A stretch of DNA of 64,000 nt, taken from NCBI GenBank assembly GCA_029941315.1, contig JAPYQE010000004.1:8044-72043 (forward strand). Direction: 5' to 3'. This document shows, piece after piece, positions 26,496-33,907 of this stretch. The position numbers were made by a program, and so were the translations under genes. Below the pieces are notes generated by a model. The model was given only the letters and a program-made list of their open reading frames with translations, was not told where the DNA came from and searched no databases. Every line of letters begins with the position of its first letter. Positions within the stretch are counted from its first letter, which is position 1. This DNA is from GCA-2724215 sp015660315. GTDB taxonomy: Bacteria; Latescibacterota; UBA2968; UBA8231.

Positions 26496-27347
26496 TCATG
26501 GTGATGGGGGTATTAATTCGATTTCGTAGAGTTTGGGCCACCATTTGCCGGTGACGAAGAGGCGTTTCTCTTTCGCGTCGTAGGCGATGCCGTTGAAGAC
26601 ATCGACTCGTCGGCCGTCGCGGTCCTCGTCGCTCAAGATGTCCGAGACGTCGATCCAGCCGACGACTCGGCCCGTCGCCGGGTCGATGCGGGCGATGGTA
26701 TGGGTGCCCCAGATATTGGCGAAGACTTCACCCTCGACCCATTCCAATTCGTTGAGATCGCGGATTGCGCGGTCGGCGGCGGTGACGGTGACTCGACCGA
26801 TTTCTTCGAAGCTGAAGGGGTCGCGAAAATAGAGCGTGGCGGTGCCGTCGCTCATAATCAATCGCTCGCCGTCGCAGGTGAGGCCCCAGCCTTCGGTCGG
26901 GTAGTTGAATTGGCTCAGTGGTTCGAAGGAATCCAGCGCATAGGTGAAGCCCGTCCCCGATTTCCAGGTGAGCTGGATCAGGCGGTTGAGAAAGAGGGCG
27001 ATGCCCTCGCCGAAGATCTCCGCTTCGACGAGGTGCCGCTGCAGCACTTCGCCGGTAGCCAGGTCGACTTTGCGGATCGACGATCCAGGTCCCGAGCGGC
27101 CGTTATTCGGGCCGGTGCCCTCGTAGAGCACGCTGTCGAGAAAGACCAGCCCCTGGGTGAATGCGCTGGGGTCGTGCGGATAGCTCTGTACTATTCGATA
27201 GGAGTAGATCGGGATCTCGGCGGGCGCTTGCGGTTGGGCTTGCGCCGATGGTTCGACGGGTTCGGTGCCATTGTCCGATTTGGCTGAGCAGGCAATGCAG
27301 CTGACTAAGAACAGGGCGAGACCGATATGAAGCTTTTGTTTGGTCAT
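26496..27347 (-). CDS. Glutaminyl-peptide cyclotransferase (plant/bacterial beta-propeller type), lipoprotein
   Basis: A 283-residue protein with lipoprotein signal (LALFLVSC, lipobox LVSC at Cys17), then a Pro/Gln/Ala-rich linker and a five-bladed propeller of the glutamine cyclotransferase family. The marks are YPHDPSAFTQGLVF, LYEGTGPNNGRS, EIFGEGIAL, LTWKSGTGFTY, TEGWGLTCDGERLIMSDGT and NELEWVEGEVFANIW. It turns N-terminal Gln of exported peptides to pyroglutamate. T9SS bacteria often carry such an enzyme because many exported proteins end up with N-terminal Gln after signal cleavage; this fits the sorting-tail proteins in this window. A promoter overlapping the start suggests a leaderless mRNA. 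Confidence 0.9.
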   Translation of the reverse strand: MTKQKLHIGLALFLVSCIACSAKSDNGTEPVEPSAQAQPQAPAEIPIYSYRIVQSYPHDPSAFTQGLVFLDSVLYEGTGPNNGRSGPGSSIRKVDLATGEVLQRHLVEAEIFGEGIALFLNRLIQLTWKSGTGFTYALDSFEPLSQFNYPTEGWGLTCDGERLIMSDGTATLYFRDPFSFEEIGRVTVTAADRAIRDLNELEWVEGEVFANIWGTHTIARIDPATGRVVGWIDVSDILSDEDRDGRRVDVFNGIAYDAKEKRLFVTGKWWPKLYEIELIPPSP

Positions 27348-27382
27348 GAACTATAAAATACGGGAGTCGGCGCGAGGTGCAA
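27348..27382 (-). promoter_or_regulatory. Promoter candidate placing the start codon at the transcription start
   Basis: On the minus strand TTGCAC (27382-27377), a 16-base spacer, TATTTT (27360-27355), then seven bases to the ATG of the cyclotransferase (27347). No Shine-Dalgarno fits between, so the mRNA would be leaderless. TATTTT is a weak -10 match. Confidence 0.45.
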
Positions 27383-27741
27383 GGTGGAACAATGGTGCGA
27401 TATGTTAAATGTGTAACTAAACAGTGTGAATTCATATCTACAGTATTGATGTTGATGACATGAAATAATCTTTATAAACAATTACTTATGGCATAGTTGA
27501 TCGACGCTCATTAAATAGATCCGTCATGAGTTGTATAGAATACGCGTTAGTCTATGGTCTACGAGGCATTTGAATAATTAATAATCAATATGATTATAAG
27601 ATACTGTTTTTAAAGTATCTTAAAAGATTTTGGATAAAGTGATGGATTCCGGGCACGGCCTTTGCCATATCAGGGTCGATACACGGCTCCGGAGCCAGTA
27701 AATAGAGTTGGAAACTCAGGATCGTATCACTGGGAAAGTAA
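27383..27741. other. AT-rich intergenic stretch with no gene
   Basis: A 360-base gap, distinctly more AT-rich than its surroundings between 27430 and 27610. I see no open frame of family resemblance, no strong hairpin and no repeat. It precedes a run of decayed genes and may be decayed itself. Confidence 0.5.
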
Positions 27742-28360
27742 GTGAAACGAATTACGCTCGTTTGATATTCGCGTTGGGCGCGATGGCTTCTACCTTTGCC
27801 GCCGATCACGTAGAGGTGCCCTTGGCCATTGCGCACCCAGCCACCGATATCTGTGACCGTTTGCTTGGACCCAAAGGCGACCATTTGGTAATGGTGCTGA
27901 CGGTCAATCCCTTTTATACGGGTGCGGGACCGCTTTTTGACTGCAGCGCACGCTATAATTTTGGGGTCGATCACGACGTCGACGCCCGGCCCGATGGCTC
28001 GCTCAGGATCGATTTTAGTGGGTTGAGAAATATGATCGTCGGTGGTTAGCTTAAACGTCACGTAAAACAAATATGGAGCGGTCGCAGGGAAGCCCCCTTC
28101 GTCTTCGATCTAGGCCTGCCGTGGGCTAAGCGCGATTATGGCGAATCGATCCCCTTGCCGGATGTGTCTCCGATATCCTGACCATCGATAGATCGCAGCT
28201 GCCAGCCTATCCCAATGGTCGGGCGCTGGCGGATGACGCGATCGATCTCTCATTGGAACTAGTCTTTGGCGAAGGCACGGGCAATGTCGATGCCAATGAT
28301 GTGCTCTTGCTCAGCGTCAGCGTCTTCCCCTTTGATGACCGATTGCCCGTCATGCCCATA
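27742..28360 (+). pseudogene. Decayed DUF4331 family gene
   Basis: The DUF4331 opening is clear: FAADHVEVPLAIAHPATDICD, then VMVLTVNPF, and a beta-strand with NFGVDHDVDARPDGSLRIDF, up to a stop at 28047. The expected start, GTG 27742 with ribosome site GGGAAAG, reads MKRITLV then a stop; a one-base change restores a signal peptide. Downstream, after a gap of unrelated frames, the family end appears (PAYPNGRALADDAIDLSLELV and VDANDV, 28197-28310). The middle of the gene, about 200 residues in a full DUF4331 protein, is missing. At least two events plus a deletion are needed, so it is dead. The function of intact DUF4331 proteins is unknown. Confidence 0.68.
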
Positions 28361-28660
28361 GCCCACAAATGTGGCGGCGAACTGGTGGTGCATTGGGACC
28401 TGCCCCGAGAGGTGCGCACGGCTATCGCCTCGCACCACCACCCGGCGCAGACCAGCCCCACGACGTCTTGCGGCGATGGTCCACCTGGTGGATATTGGGG
28501 TGCGCACTATGTAGATCGGCCATGCCGGCGATAATCTGATCCCCGGTACGGATAGCTACGCCAAGCGCAGCTTCACCAAGAAGCAGGACGAGATTCTCGC
28601 GTAAAAAGAAGAATTAACTGAGCAGGTGGACGCAATTCTCGGCGGCAAAAATAGTGCGGT
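28352..28660 (+). pseudogene. C-terminal remnant of an HDOD-domain protein fused to the DUF4331 remnant
   Basis: Immediately after the DUF4331 text, in the same frame, the sequence reads IAHKCGGELVVHWDLPREVRTAIASHHHPAQT. This is the end of an HDOD domain (HxxxGxxLxxxWxLPxxxxxAIxxHH), a signalling relative of HD domains. The expected following helix appears only after a frame change (AMVHLVDIG), then a stop, and further pieces (GDNLIP; KKQDEILA; KEELTEQVDAIL) occur in different frames to about 28645. So two unrelated dead genes have been joined by a deletion at about 28340-28352. Confidence 0.55.
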
Positions 28661-28679
28661 TTTATCGAGGGTGACCAAT

Positions 28680-29288
28680 ATGCGTTTTAGATTGTTGATC
28701 TTGATCTGCCTGCTTTACGCCGGCGGAGCCGAGGCCGTACGGATCCAGGACATGGAGCCGGAGCAAATACCCAAACGACAGCAGGACGGTTATTACGCCG
28801 CGATGGGCGTCGGTTTCGTCAATCTAGACGGGCGGGGGGTCGGTGTGCGGGCACCGCTGGGGTTTAAGTTCGTTTCCAATCGCTTCCGGTTAATTAGCTC
28901 TGCGAATCTGCTCGATTTGAGCTTTCTCGAAGGCGACAATCGCGACACGCGCTATTACCGTCCCTTCGTCAATAGTACGCTCTGTATCGACCGGAATTAC
29001 AATTATCGCGTGCCGAATTATCGCTGCTCGGGCGGTACGGATGTACAAATATCGGCCAGTGCCGACCTGGCCTATATTATCGCCGACGAAGTCTGGATCG
29101 GCAATCAACCGGGCAAGCTTTTTGCCGGTGTCGGTTATCGTCATACCAAGCCGCAAACCGCCTACGGGACGATCGGTGTATTCTTCGATCCGCCGGACGC
29201 GTCGGCCGGTGGTTTCAAGTTTATGTTCGGCGAGGGGTATATCGCCCTAGGTCTGCTTTGGGGTTTTGACCTGCGCCGCTTATTTTAG
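28680..29288 (+). CDS. Exported protein, probable outer-membrane beta-barrel
   Basis: A 202-residue protein with signal peptide MRFRLLILICLLYAGGAEA; ATG 28680 is preferred over an upstream in-frame ATG at 28626 that lies in pseudogene debris. The mature part begins with a short acidic/basic segment (RIQDMEPEQIPKRQQDG) and is then made of alternating polar/hydrophobic strands (YYAAMGVGFVNLDGRG, GFKFVSNRFRLISSAN, KLFAGVGYRH, GYIALGLLWGFDL) and ends on Phe. That is typical of small 8-stranded barrels. Two Cys in the middle (CIDRNYNYRVPNYRC) could bond in a loop. I recognise no named family. It has no close operon partner. Confidence 0.55.
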   Translation: MRFRLLILICLLYAGGAEAVRIQDMEPEQIPKRQQDGYYAAMGVGFVNLDGRGVGVRAPLGFKFVSNRFRLISSANLLDLSFLEGDNRDTRYYRPFVNSTLCIDRNYNYRVPNYRCSGGTDVQISASADLAYIIADEVWIGNQPGKLFAGVGYRHTKPQTAYGTIGVFFDPPDASAGGFKFMFGEGYIALGLLWGFDLRRLF

Positions 29289-29446
29289 CTGTCCCTTCCC
29301 AGGCATCGGGCGTCTATAGTGATGCAGCACACCGGACCGCCATTGCCCTCCTCGGCGTGATGTACCCATTGATGCGTTGATGTATTCGCGAAATTCGCTC
29401 CGGGCGAATTTATGTGTCAACGCGACACTACAATTACGAGGATTCT

Positions 29447-32400
29447 ATGTACGCCCTAGCTCTCTTCGCCGTTTTAACAGTACTCACGTCCCTGGCGTCC
29501 TCCGCGCAAAATCTGTCGTCCGAGGTGCATCCGGGTTTATTGTTTAGTGCCGAGGACGTTCCGCAACTCAAAGAGCGAATTCAGCGGGAGCCCTACGCTA
29601 TCTGGTGGCAGACCGTGCTGGATCGGGCGCAGAACGTTCCGACGACCTTCACCGAAGAGCGCACCAAGGTTCGCTTCGCCAAGGCTCTGGCTTTCGCCTG
29701 GTTGATGACCGACGACAGCGCCTTCGCTGATCGGGCCTTGCAGGTTATGCAGGAGGTCGCCTTCCCGCCGAGAGGGGGCGATCTGGGCGAACCGCACAAC
29801 GAGGGCGAGGTGGTGGCCCAGTACGCGGTCGCTTACGATATCCTGCACACTTACGCGGCGGCCAATAATCCCGGTGCCCTAAAAGAAATGCGGGCGATAC
29901 TCGCCGAAGAGGCTGGGCGCCTGTGGGAAGGCATTGAACTCAGAGAAATCGATTTGGGGATTATCAAGATCGTTCTCCGCTTGCACGAGACGCCGCATAT
30001 CGACAATTGGCATATTCGCGCGTATGGCGGTCTAGGGTTGGCGGCGATGGCGTTGAGCGAGCATCCGGGGGTTAAAGACCAGGGCACACCGCAGGATTGG
30101 GCCGATCGGGCTTTCGAATTGGTGAAGGGCAGTCTGGATTTTCAGATCGATGCGCTGGACGGCGGTTATGCCGAGGGGCCGTTTTACAGCCGTTATGCCG
30201 CCGATGTCTACCTGCCTTATATGTTCGCGCTGAGAGATCGCACCGGCTTGAATTTGTTCACCGACCCCAAGATTAAAAAGATGCACGATTGGTCATTGAA
30301 TCTGCGGCTGCCCAATGGCCGCCGGCCGAATATCGACGATGGTCACCTCGATGATTTTTACGGTCACTATCTGGCGGCGGTTTATCCCGACGGTGGCGTA
30401 CATCGCTGGGACTGGGAAAACAACGCGAATGGGCTCTATGTGCGCGAATTTTCCGAGATGGACGCGATCGCCCTCTACGACGACAGCATTGCGGCGACCG
30501 AGCCAACGCACGGGCCATCGGTTTTTATGCCGGGGGCCGGGGACGCGGTCTTCCGCAGCGACTGGTCGGCGGAAGCCACCTATATGCTGTTGCGGGGTGA
30601 GCACGGCGTTGCTCGTACGGGAGGGTTTGCGCACGAGCATGCGGACGAGACGAGCTTCTTGATCTACGCCGGTGGCGAGATGCTGGCGCTTGACGCCGGT
30701 TATATAAACTTCAGCAACCACGACAAGGTAAACGAAGGTCGCAACCACAACGTGGTATTGGTCGACGGCCAGGGACCGCCGCGTTTTACGGCGTTTGGCC
30801 AGACCATCGGCGGCGGCAACGATGCCTTTATCCTCGATTCTTTCACCAGCTCGGCTGGAGACTACTGCGAGGTCGACGCCAGTTACGGGGGCGTTGAGCT
30901 GAAACGGCGGGTTTTCTTTGCCGACCGGAGCTATTTTATCGTCGCCGACGAGATTACTGCTGATGGTCAGGAGCACGACTACGAGTGGCGGCTGCACGGC
31001 AATGGGGGCGGTACGAGCGGCGGCGCCTATTCGCGCGGCGGCACGTTGGCGCGCTGGGCGCGGGAGGGCGCGGCGCTGATTGCCTTTTTGCCTGAGGACC
31101 ATACGGGTCTTGTCGCGACCGATAGCGATACGATCCACTCCTTCGACTATCTCGAAGAGCAGACGCACACGATGTTGCGTGTACAACAGCGGGGAACCGA
31201 CGTGCGATATTTGGCGACGCTCTATCCGCAGGTGTCGGGGACGCCGGAGGCGAACTTCGAGACCATTGAGGCGACAGGGGCGAACGCGTTATTGGTCGAA
31301 GTGCCCGGGATCCCGCAAAACGATATCACTTGGGTGCGTGCGGCCGATGCACAAAGCGCGTCGGTGTCAGGTCTGACCGGGGGCTTGATAAGCGATGCCG
31401 CCTTCGGTTATGTGCGTGCTTTCGAAGGGGCGATTGCCCGTTTCGTGGTACAGGATGCGGCGGAGTTGGCAAATGGTGATGCAGTGCTATTCAGCGCCAG
31501 CGAGAAGATCGACACGAGTATTGAGCTGGACGCCGAGCGTTTCGCCGGTTTTGTGCGTGGGCCGGGCACGGGGTATCAGTTGTCGATCCCCCTGCAGGGG
31601 CGCACCCTCGACGACGCCAATTTTAGCGGTGAATTGTTGGGGGTTTCGACAGAAGACGATTTGTTGGTGTTGGAGATGGCGGGCAAGGGCGATTTGGTGT
31701 TGCATTTTTCGCCGCCCCCGCCGCTGCGACTGCATATCGAGGGCCGGGCCGGTGCGCGCTTGAGTCTGTCGCCGCTGAGGACAAGGGTGGGGCGCTCGGT
31801 CACTTTCGAGGTGTTTTCTTTTAGTGCCGAGGATTCGAGCGATCTCGCACCGGTCGCCATTGCCGATTACCAATGGGAGGTGCCGGCGGCGTTGGGCGAG
31901 GTGACGGCGAAGGGCGCGTTGACCCTGACGAAGGTCTCGGGCGTGCGTGAGGATATCGTTTTTCGTGCCGGCGGGGCCGAAGCGACCTACAATATCACCG
32001 TCACTCCGCATTCGGTTGTGGAAGTGGTGATCGAACCTGGCTCTATTGTGATCGAACCAGGAGCGCGGCAGACTTTCCGCGCCAAAGCGCTGGACCGCTA
32101 CGGCAATGTGGTTCCGCGCAGCTTCGGTTGGCACACTGTTGGCGGTATCGGCACGATCGACACGCGCTCTGGCTCTTTTGTCGCCAGCGACACGCCGGGC
32201 GAGGGTTGGGTTATCGCAGTGGCCAATATTCTGTTAGTTTTCTCCGATACGGGGACTAGTGTAGAAGGCACCGGCAAAGTAGTGGTGGGTGCACCCCGCC
32301 CCGAGCAATACGCGCTGCATCCGAATATTCCCAACCCGTTCAACCCCTCGACGCTGATCCGCTTCGACCTGCCGATCGTCAGCCAAGTGCAGTTGACGAT

Positions 32401-32566
32401 TTACAATGCCTTGGGCCAGGAGATCGAGCGCTTGGTGGAAGGCTCGTTCGCACCCGGTGCGCACGAAGTCGAATGGGACGCGTCCGGTCATCGCAGCGGG
32501 ATTTACTTTTATGAGCTGAAGGCCGATCCCTACCGGGGGCGGCAAAAAATGATGTTGCTGCGGTAA
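29447..32566 (+). CDS. Exported heparinase II/III-like polysaccharide lyase with FlgD-like sorting tail
   Basis: A 1039-residue exported protein. ATG 29447 gives signal MYALALFAVLTVLTSLASSA with ribosome site ACGAGGA; an upstream frame start at 29414 is rejected. An alpha/alpha-toroid (residues 40-380) contains the alginate-lyase-like HPGLLF opening. The heparinase II/III beta domain begins with HEHADETSFLIYAGGEMLALDAGY at His396, the family hallmark. After about 720 come Ig-like segments, including an invasin-type (IVIEPGARQTFRAKALDRYGN). The last 95 residues are the sorting tail NIPNPFNPSTLIRFDLP ... LTIYNALGQEIERL ... EWDASGHRSGIYFYEL. It probably cleaves a uronic-acid polysaccharide outside the cell and is then held on the surface. 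Confidence 0.8.
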   Translation: MYALALFAVLTVLTSLASSAQNLSSEVHPGLLFSAEDVPQLKERIQREPYAIWWQTVLDRAQNVPTTFTEERTKVRFAKALAFAWLMTDDSAFADRALQVMQEVAFPPRGGDLGEPHNEGEVVAQYAVAYDILHTYAAANNPGALKEMRAILAEEAGRLWEGIELREIDLGIIKIVLRLHETPHIDNWHIRAYGGLGLAAMALSEHPGVKDQGTPQDWADRAFELVKGSLDFQIDALDGGYAEGPFYSRYAADVYLPYMFALRDRTGLNLFTDPKIKKMHDWSLNLRLPNGRRPNIDDGHLDDFYGHYLAAVYPDGGVHRWDWENNANGLYVREFSEMDAIALYDDSIAATEPTHGPSVFMPGAGDAVFRSDWSAEATYMLLRGEHGVARTGGFAHEHADETSFLIYAGGEMLALDAGYINFSNHDKVNEGRNHNVVLVDGQGPPRFTAFGQTIGGGNDAFILDSFTSSAGDYCEVDASYGGVELKRRVFFADRSYFIVADEITADGQEHDYEWRLHGNGGGTSGGAYSRGGTLARWAREGAALIAFLPEDHTGLVATDSDTIHSFDYLEEQTHTMLRVQQRGTDVRYLATLYPQVSGTPEANFETIEATGANALLVEVPGIPQNDITWVRAADAQSASVSGLTGGLISDAAFGYVRAFEGAIARFVVQDAAELANGDAVLFSASEKIDTSIELDAERFAGFVRGPGTGYQLSIPLQGRTLDDANFSGELLGVSTEDDLLVLEMAGKGDLVLHFSPPPPLRLHIEGRAGARLSLSPLRTRVGRSVTFEVFSFSAEDSSDLAPVAIADYQWEVPAALGEVTAKGALTLTKVSGVREDIVFRAGGAEATYNITVTPHSVVEVVIEPGSIVIEPGARQTFRAKALDRYGNVVPRSFGWHTVGGIGTIDTRSGSFVASDTPGEGWVIAVANILLVFSDTGTSVEGTGKVVVGAPRPEQYALHPNIPNPFNPSTLIRFDLPIVSQVQLTIYNALGQEIERLVEGSFAPGAHEVEWDASGHRSGIYFYELKADPYRGRQKMMLLR

Positions 32567-32578
32567 GGGGGTTCAGGG

Positions 32579-32606
32579 TGGACAGCGCGGGTGCGGTGTG
32601 TATATT
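32579..32606 (+). promoter_or_regulatory. Sigma-70-type promoter of the micropeptide gene
   Basis: TGGACA (32579-32584), a 16-base spacer and TATATT (32601-32606), giving a start near 32613 and a 23-base leader that contains TGGAGGAA before ATG 32636. It makes the micropeptide a separate unit from the large gene upstream. Confidence 0.6.
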
Positions 32607-32635
32607 GTAGGAAGATCATCAATGGAGGAATTATT

Positions 32636-32806
32636 ATGAGCAAGAAAATCGCATTTCTCGTAGCCGGTGGCGCGCTCGTTGTGTTGTTGCAGTGGGCTGT
32701 GCCCGCGGCCTATAGCGCGGTGGTGGCCGATGGAGAGCCCGCCCAGAGTTGTCCGGCCAGCGGGTCCTGCCCGGTGTCGAAGCAGAGCGCCGAGGCCGAA
32801 GTATAG
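32636..32806 (+). CDS. Small exported Cys-containing peptide
   Basis: A 56-residue peptide: signal-like MSKKIAFLVAGGALVVLLQW ... AAYSA, then about 28 residues with CPASGSCPVSK and an acidic end. It has a strong ribosome site (GGAGGAA, 7 bases from the ATG), its own promoter, and its own terminator, all within 280 bases, which is good evidence for a real gene. The paired CP motif spaced six apart could make a disulfide or bind a metal. If the hydrophobic segment is uncleaved it would be a membrane peptide with a periplasmic tail. I do not recognise the family. Its start codon was chosen over an in-frame ATG at 32591. Confidence 0.7.
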   Translation: MSKKIAFLVAGGALVVLLQWAVPAAYSAVVADGEPAQSCPASGSCPVSKQSAEAEV

Positions 32807-32829
32807 ACTTCATCGCGCTGCTATAAATT

Positions 32830-32860
32830 GCCCGGTCCCTTGGAGGGGCCGGGCTTTTTT
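32830..32860 (+). terminator. Rho-independent terminator after the micropeptide
   Basis: GCCCGGTCCC pairs with GGGGCCGGGC (32830-32854) around a TTGGA loop and is followed by six T. It ends six bases before the stop codon of the converging ytoQ gene. Confidence 0.88.
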
Positions 32861-32866
32861 GTCGTT

Positions 32867-33310
32867 TTATTTGCAGATAACGTAGCGCAGGATTTCAACC
32901 ACCTGTTCGGGGGCGCTGGCCACGGCGAGTGCGGCGGCATCGATCTCTTTGAGCGCGTGCTGCAGTTGCGCCGGGTGTAGCACGATCAGTGGTTTATTGC
33001 AGGCGACGGCGAATCCGGCGTCGAATCCGGCGTTCCACTGGCGGTACTGGTCGCCGAAGCGCACGACGATTACGTCGGCGCCGCGGATTAGGGTGCGGGT
33101 GCGGATGGCGTTGATCTGTGCGCCCTTGTGGTCTTTCCAGAAACTATTTTCCTCCGGACCGAGGATGTCGACGCCGCAGTTGTCGCTGGCGGCGTGGTCG
33201 GTGACCGGCGCGGTGAAGGTGACGGGCAGATTATCGGCGCCGTTTTCTATGCGTTGGCGCCAGTCGCTGTGGATTTCGCCGGAGAGGTAGATGGTCCATT
33301 GTTTGCTCAT
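32867..33310 (-). CDS. ytoQ: YtoQ family protein
   Basis: A 147-residue cytoplasmic protein. The text IYLSGEIHSDWRQ, VTFTAPVTDHAASD, FWKDHKGAQINAIRTRTLI, ADVIVVRFGDQYRQWNAGFDAGFA and KPLIVLHP matches Bacillus YtoQ along its length. This family resembles nucleoside 2-deoxyribosyltransferases in fold, but no activity has been assigned to it that I know of. The open frame runs 48 codons further upstream, but ATG 33310 is the family start and is preceded by AAAGGACC as ribosome site. It is transcribed alone and convergent with the micropeptide. Confidence 0.88.
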   Translation of the reverse strand: MSKQWTIYLSGEIHSDWRQRIENGADNLPVTFTAPVTDHAASDNCGVDILGPEENSFWKDHKGAQINAIRTRTLIRGADVIVVRFGDQYRQWNAGFDAGFAVACNKPLIVLHPAQLQHALKEIDAAALAVASAPEQVVEILRYVICK

Positions 33311-33381
33311 AGCTGGTCCTTTTGTTGGTGTTGGTAGAAGGCTGGACAATAGTAGTTTAAGGGATGTGTGTGGGCAAAATG

Positions 33382-33410
33382 TTGCTTTGCGTATAGTAAG
33401 CTCGTATCTT
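33382..33410 (+). promoter_or_regulatory. Promoter of the small coiled-coil gene
   Basis: TTGCTT (33382-33387), 17-base spacer, TATCTT (33405-33410), start near 33417. TATAGGAGGG gives a strong ribosome site before ATG 33442. Confidence 0.5.
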
Positions 33411-33441
33411 CTGCGGCAACTGACTATAGGAGGGTTTTTAT

Positions 33442-33735
33442 ATGAAATCGGCACTTGAACTGGCGATGGAAAAGGCCGACGAGGCTGTTGGGGGCGCGGA
33501 AGGGATCAGGCTTTCGGACGAGCAGAAGGCGGCTATCGACGAGGTGCGCAAGACGTATGAGGCCAAATGGGCTGAGCAGGAGATCTCGCTGAAGGGGGAG
33601 TTGGAGAAGGCGGCCGGTGCGGATCCTGCGGCATGGGCCGAGGCACAGAGTCAGGTGCAGACCCAGATGCACAGGGTTCGCGAACAGCTTTTCGCCGAAC
33701 GCGACGCCAAGATCGAGGCGATTCGCAATCCGTAG
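33442..33735 (+). CDS. Small charged coiled-coil protein of unknown function
   Basis: A 97-residue soluble protein with heptad-like charge repeats throughout (LELAMEKADEAVGG, KAAIDEVRKTYEAKWAEQE, VREQLFAERDAKIEAI), so almost wholly helical. No signal peptide and no Cys. It has a promoter (33382-33410), a strong ribosome site and a strong terminator and is not in an operon, which supports a real, well-expressed gene. I recognise no family. Acidic and basic residues alternate, as in small structural or nucleic-acid-neutral helical proteins; no function is proposed. Confidence 0.65.
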   Translation: MKSALELAMEKADEAVGGAEGIRLSDEQKAAIDEVRKTYEAKWAEQEISLKGELEKAAGADPAAWAEAQSQVQTQMHRVREQLFAERDAKIEAIRNP

Positions 33736-33754
33736 GGATTTAGAGGGATGTTGC

Positions 33755-33788
33755 AAAAAGGGGACGGCCACCGGCCGTCCCCTTTTTT
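33755..33788 (+). terminator. Strong rho-independent terminator
   Basis: AAAAAGGGGACGGCC (33755-33769) and GGCCGTCCCCTTTTT (33773-33787) pair over 15 bases with a 3-base loop, followed by further T. It closes the coiled-coil gene. Confidence 0.92.
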
Positions 33789-33857
33789 TGTTTAACGCGG
33801 CGACGAGTCTGGTCGGTTATGGTTTGCAGATGAGTGCCGTCTATGCGGATGGTGTAG

Positions 33858-33888
33858 AGCCTGGCTTTGCTCGGAGCAAAGCCAGGCT
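33858..33888. terminator. Hairpin downstream of the C25 peptidase gene
   Basis: AGCCTGGCTTTGC (33858-33870) pairs exactly with GCAAAGCCAGGCT (33876-33888). It lies 20 bases past the stop of the minus-strand C25 gene, but the bases that follow on that strand are not a clean T-run, so the terminator role is moderate. Confidence 0.6.
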
Positions 33889-33907
33889 TACTAATAAGTG
33901 CTTATTC

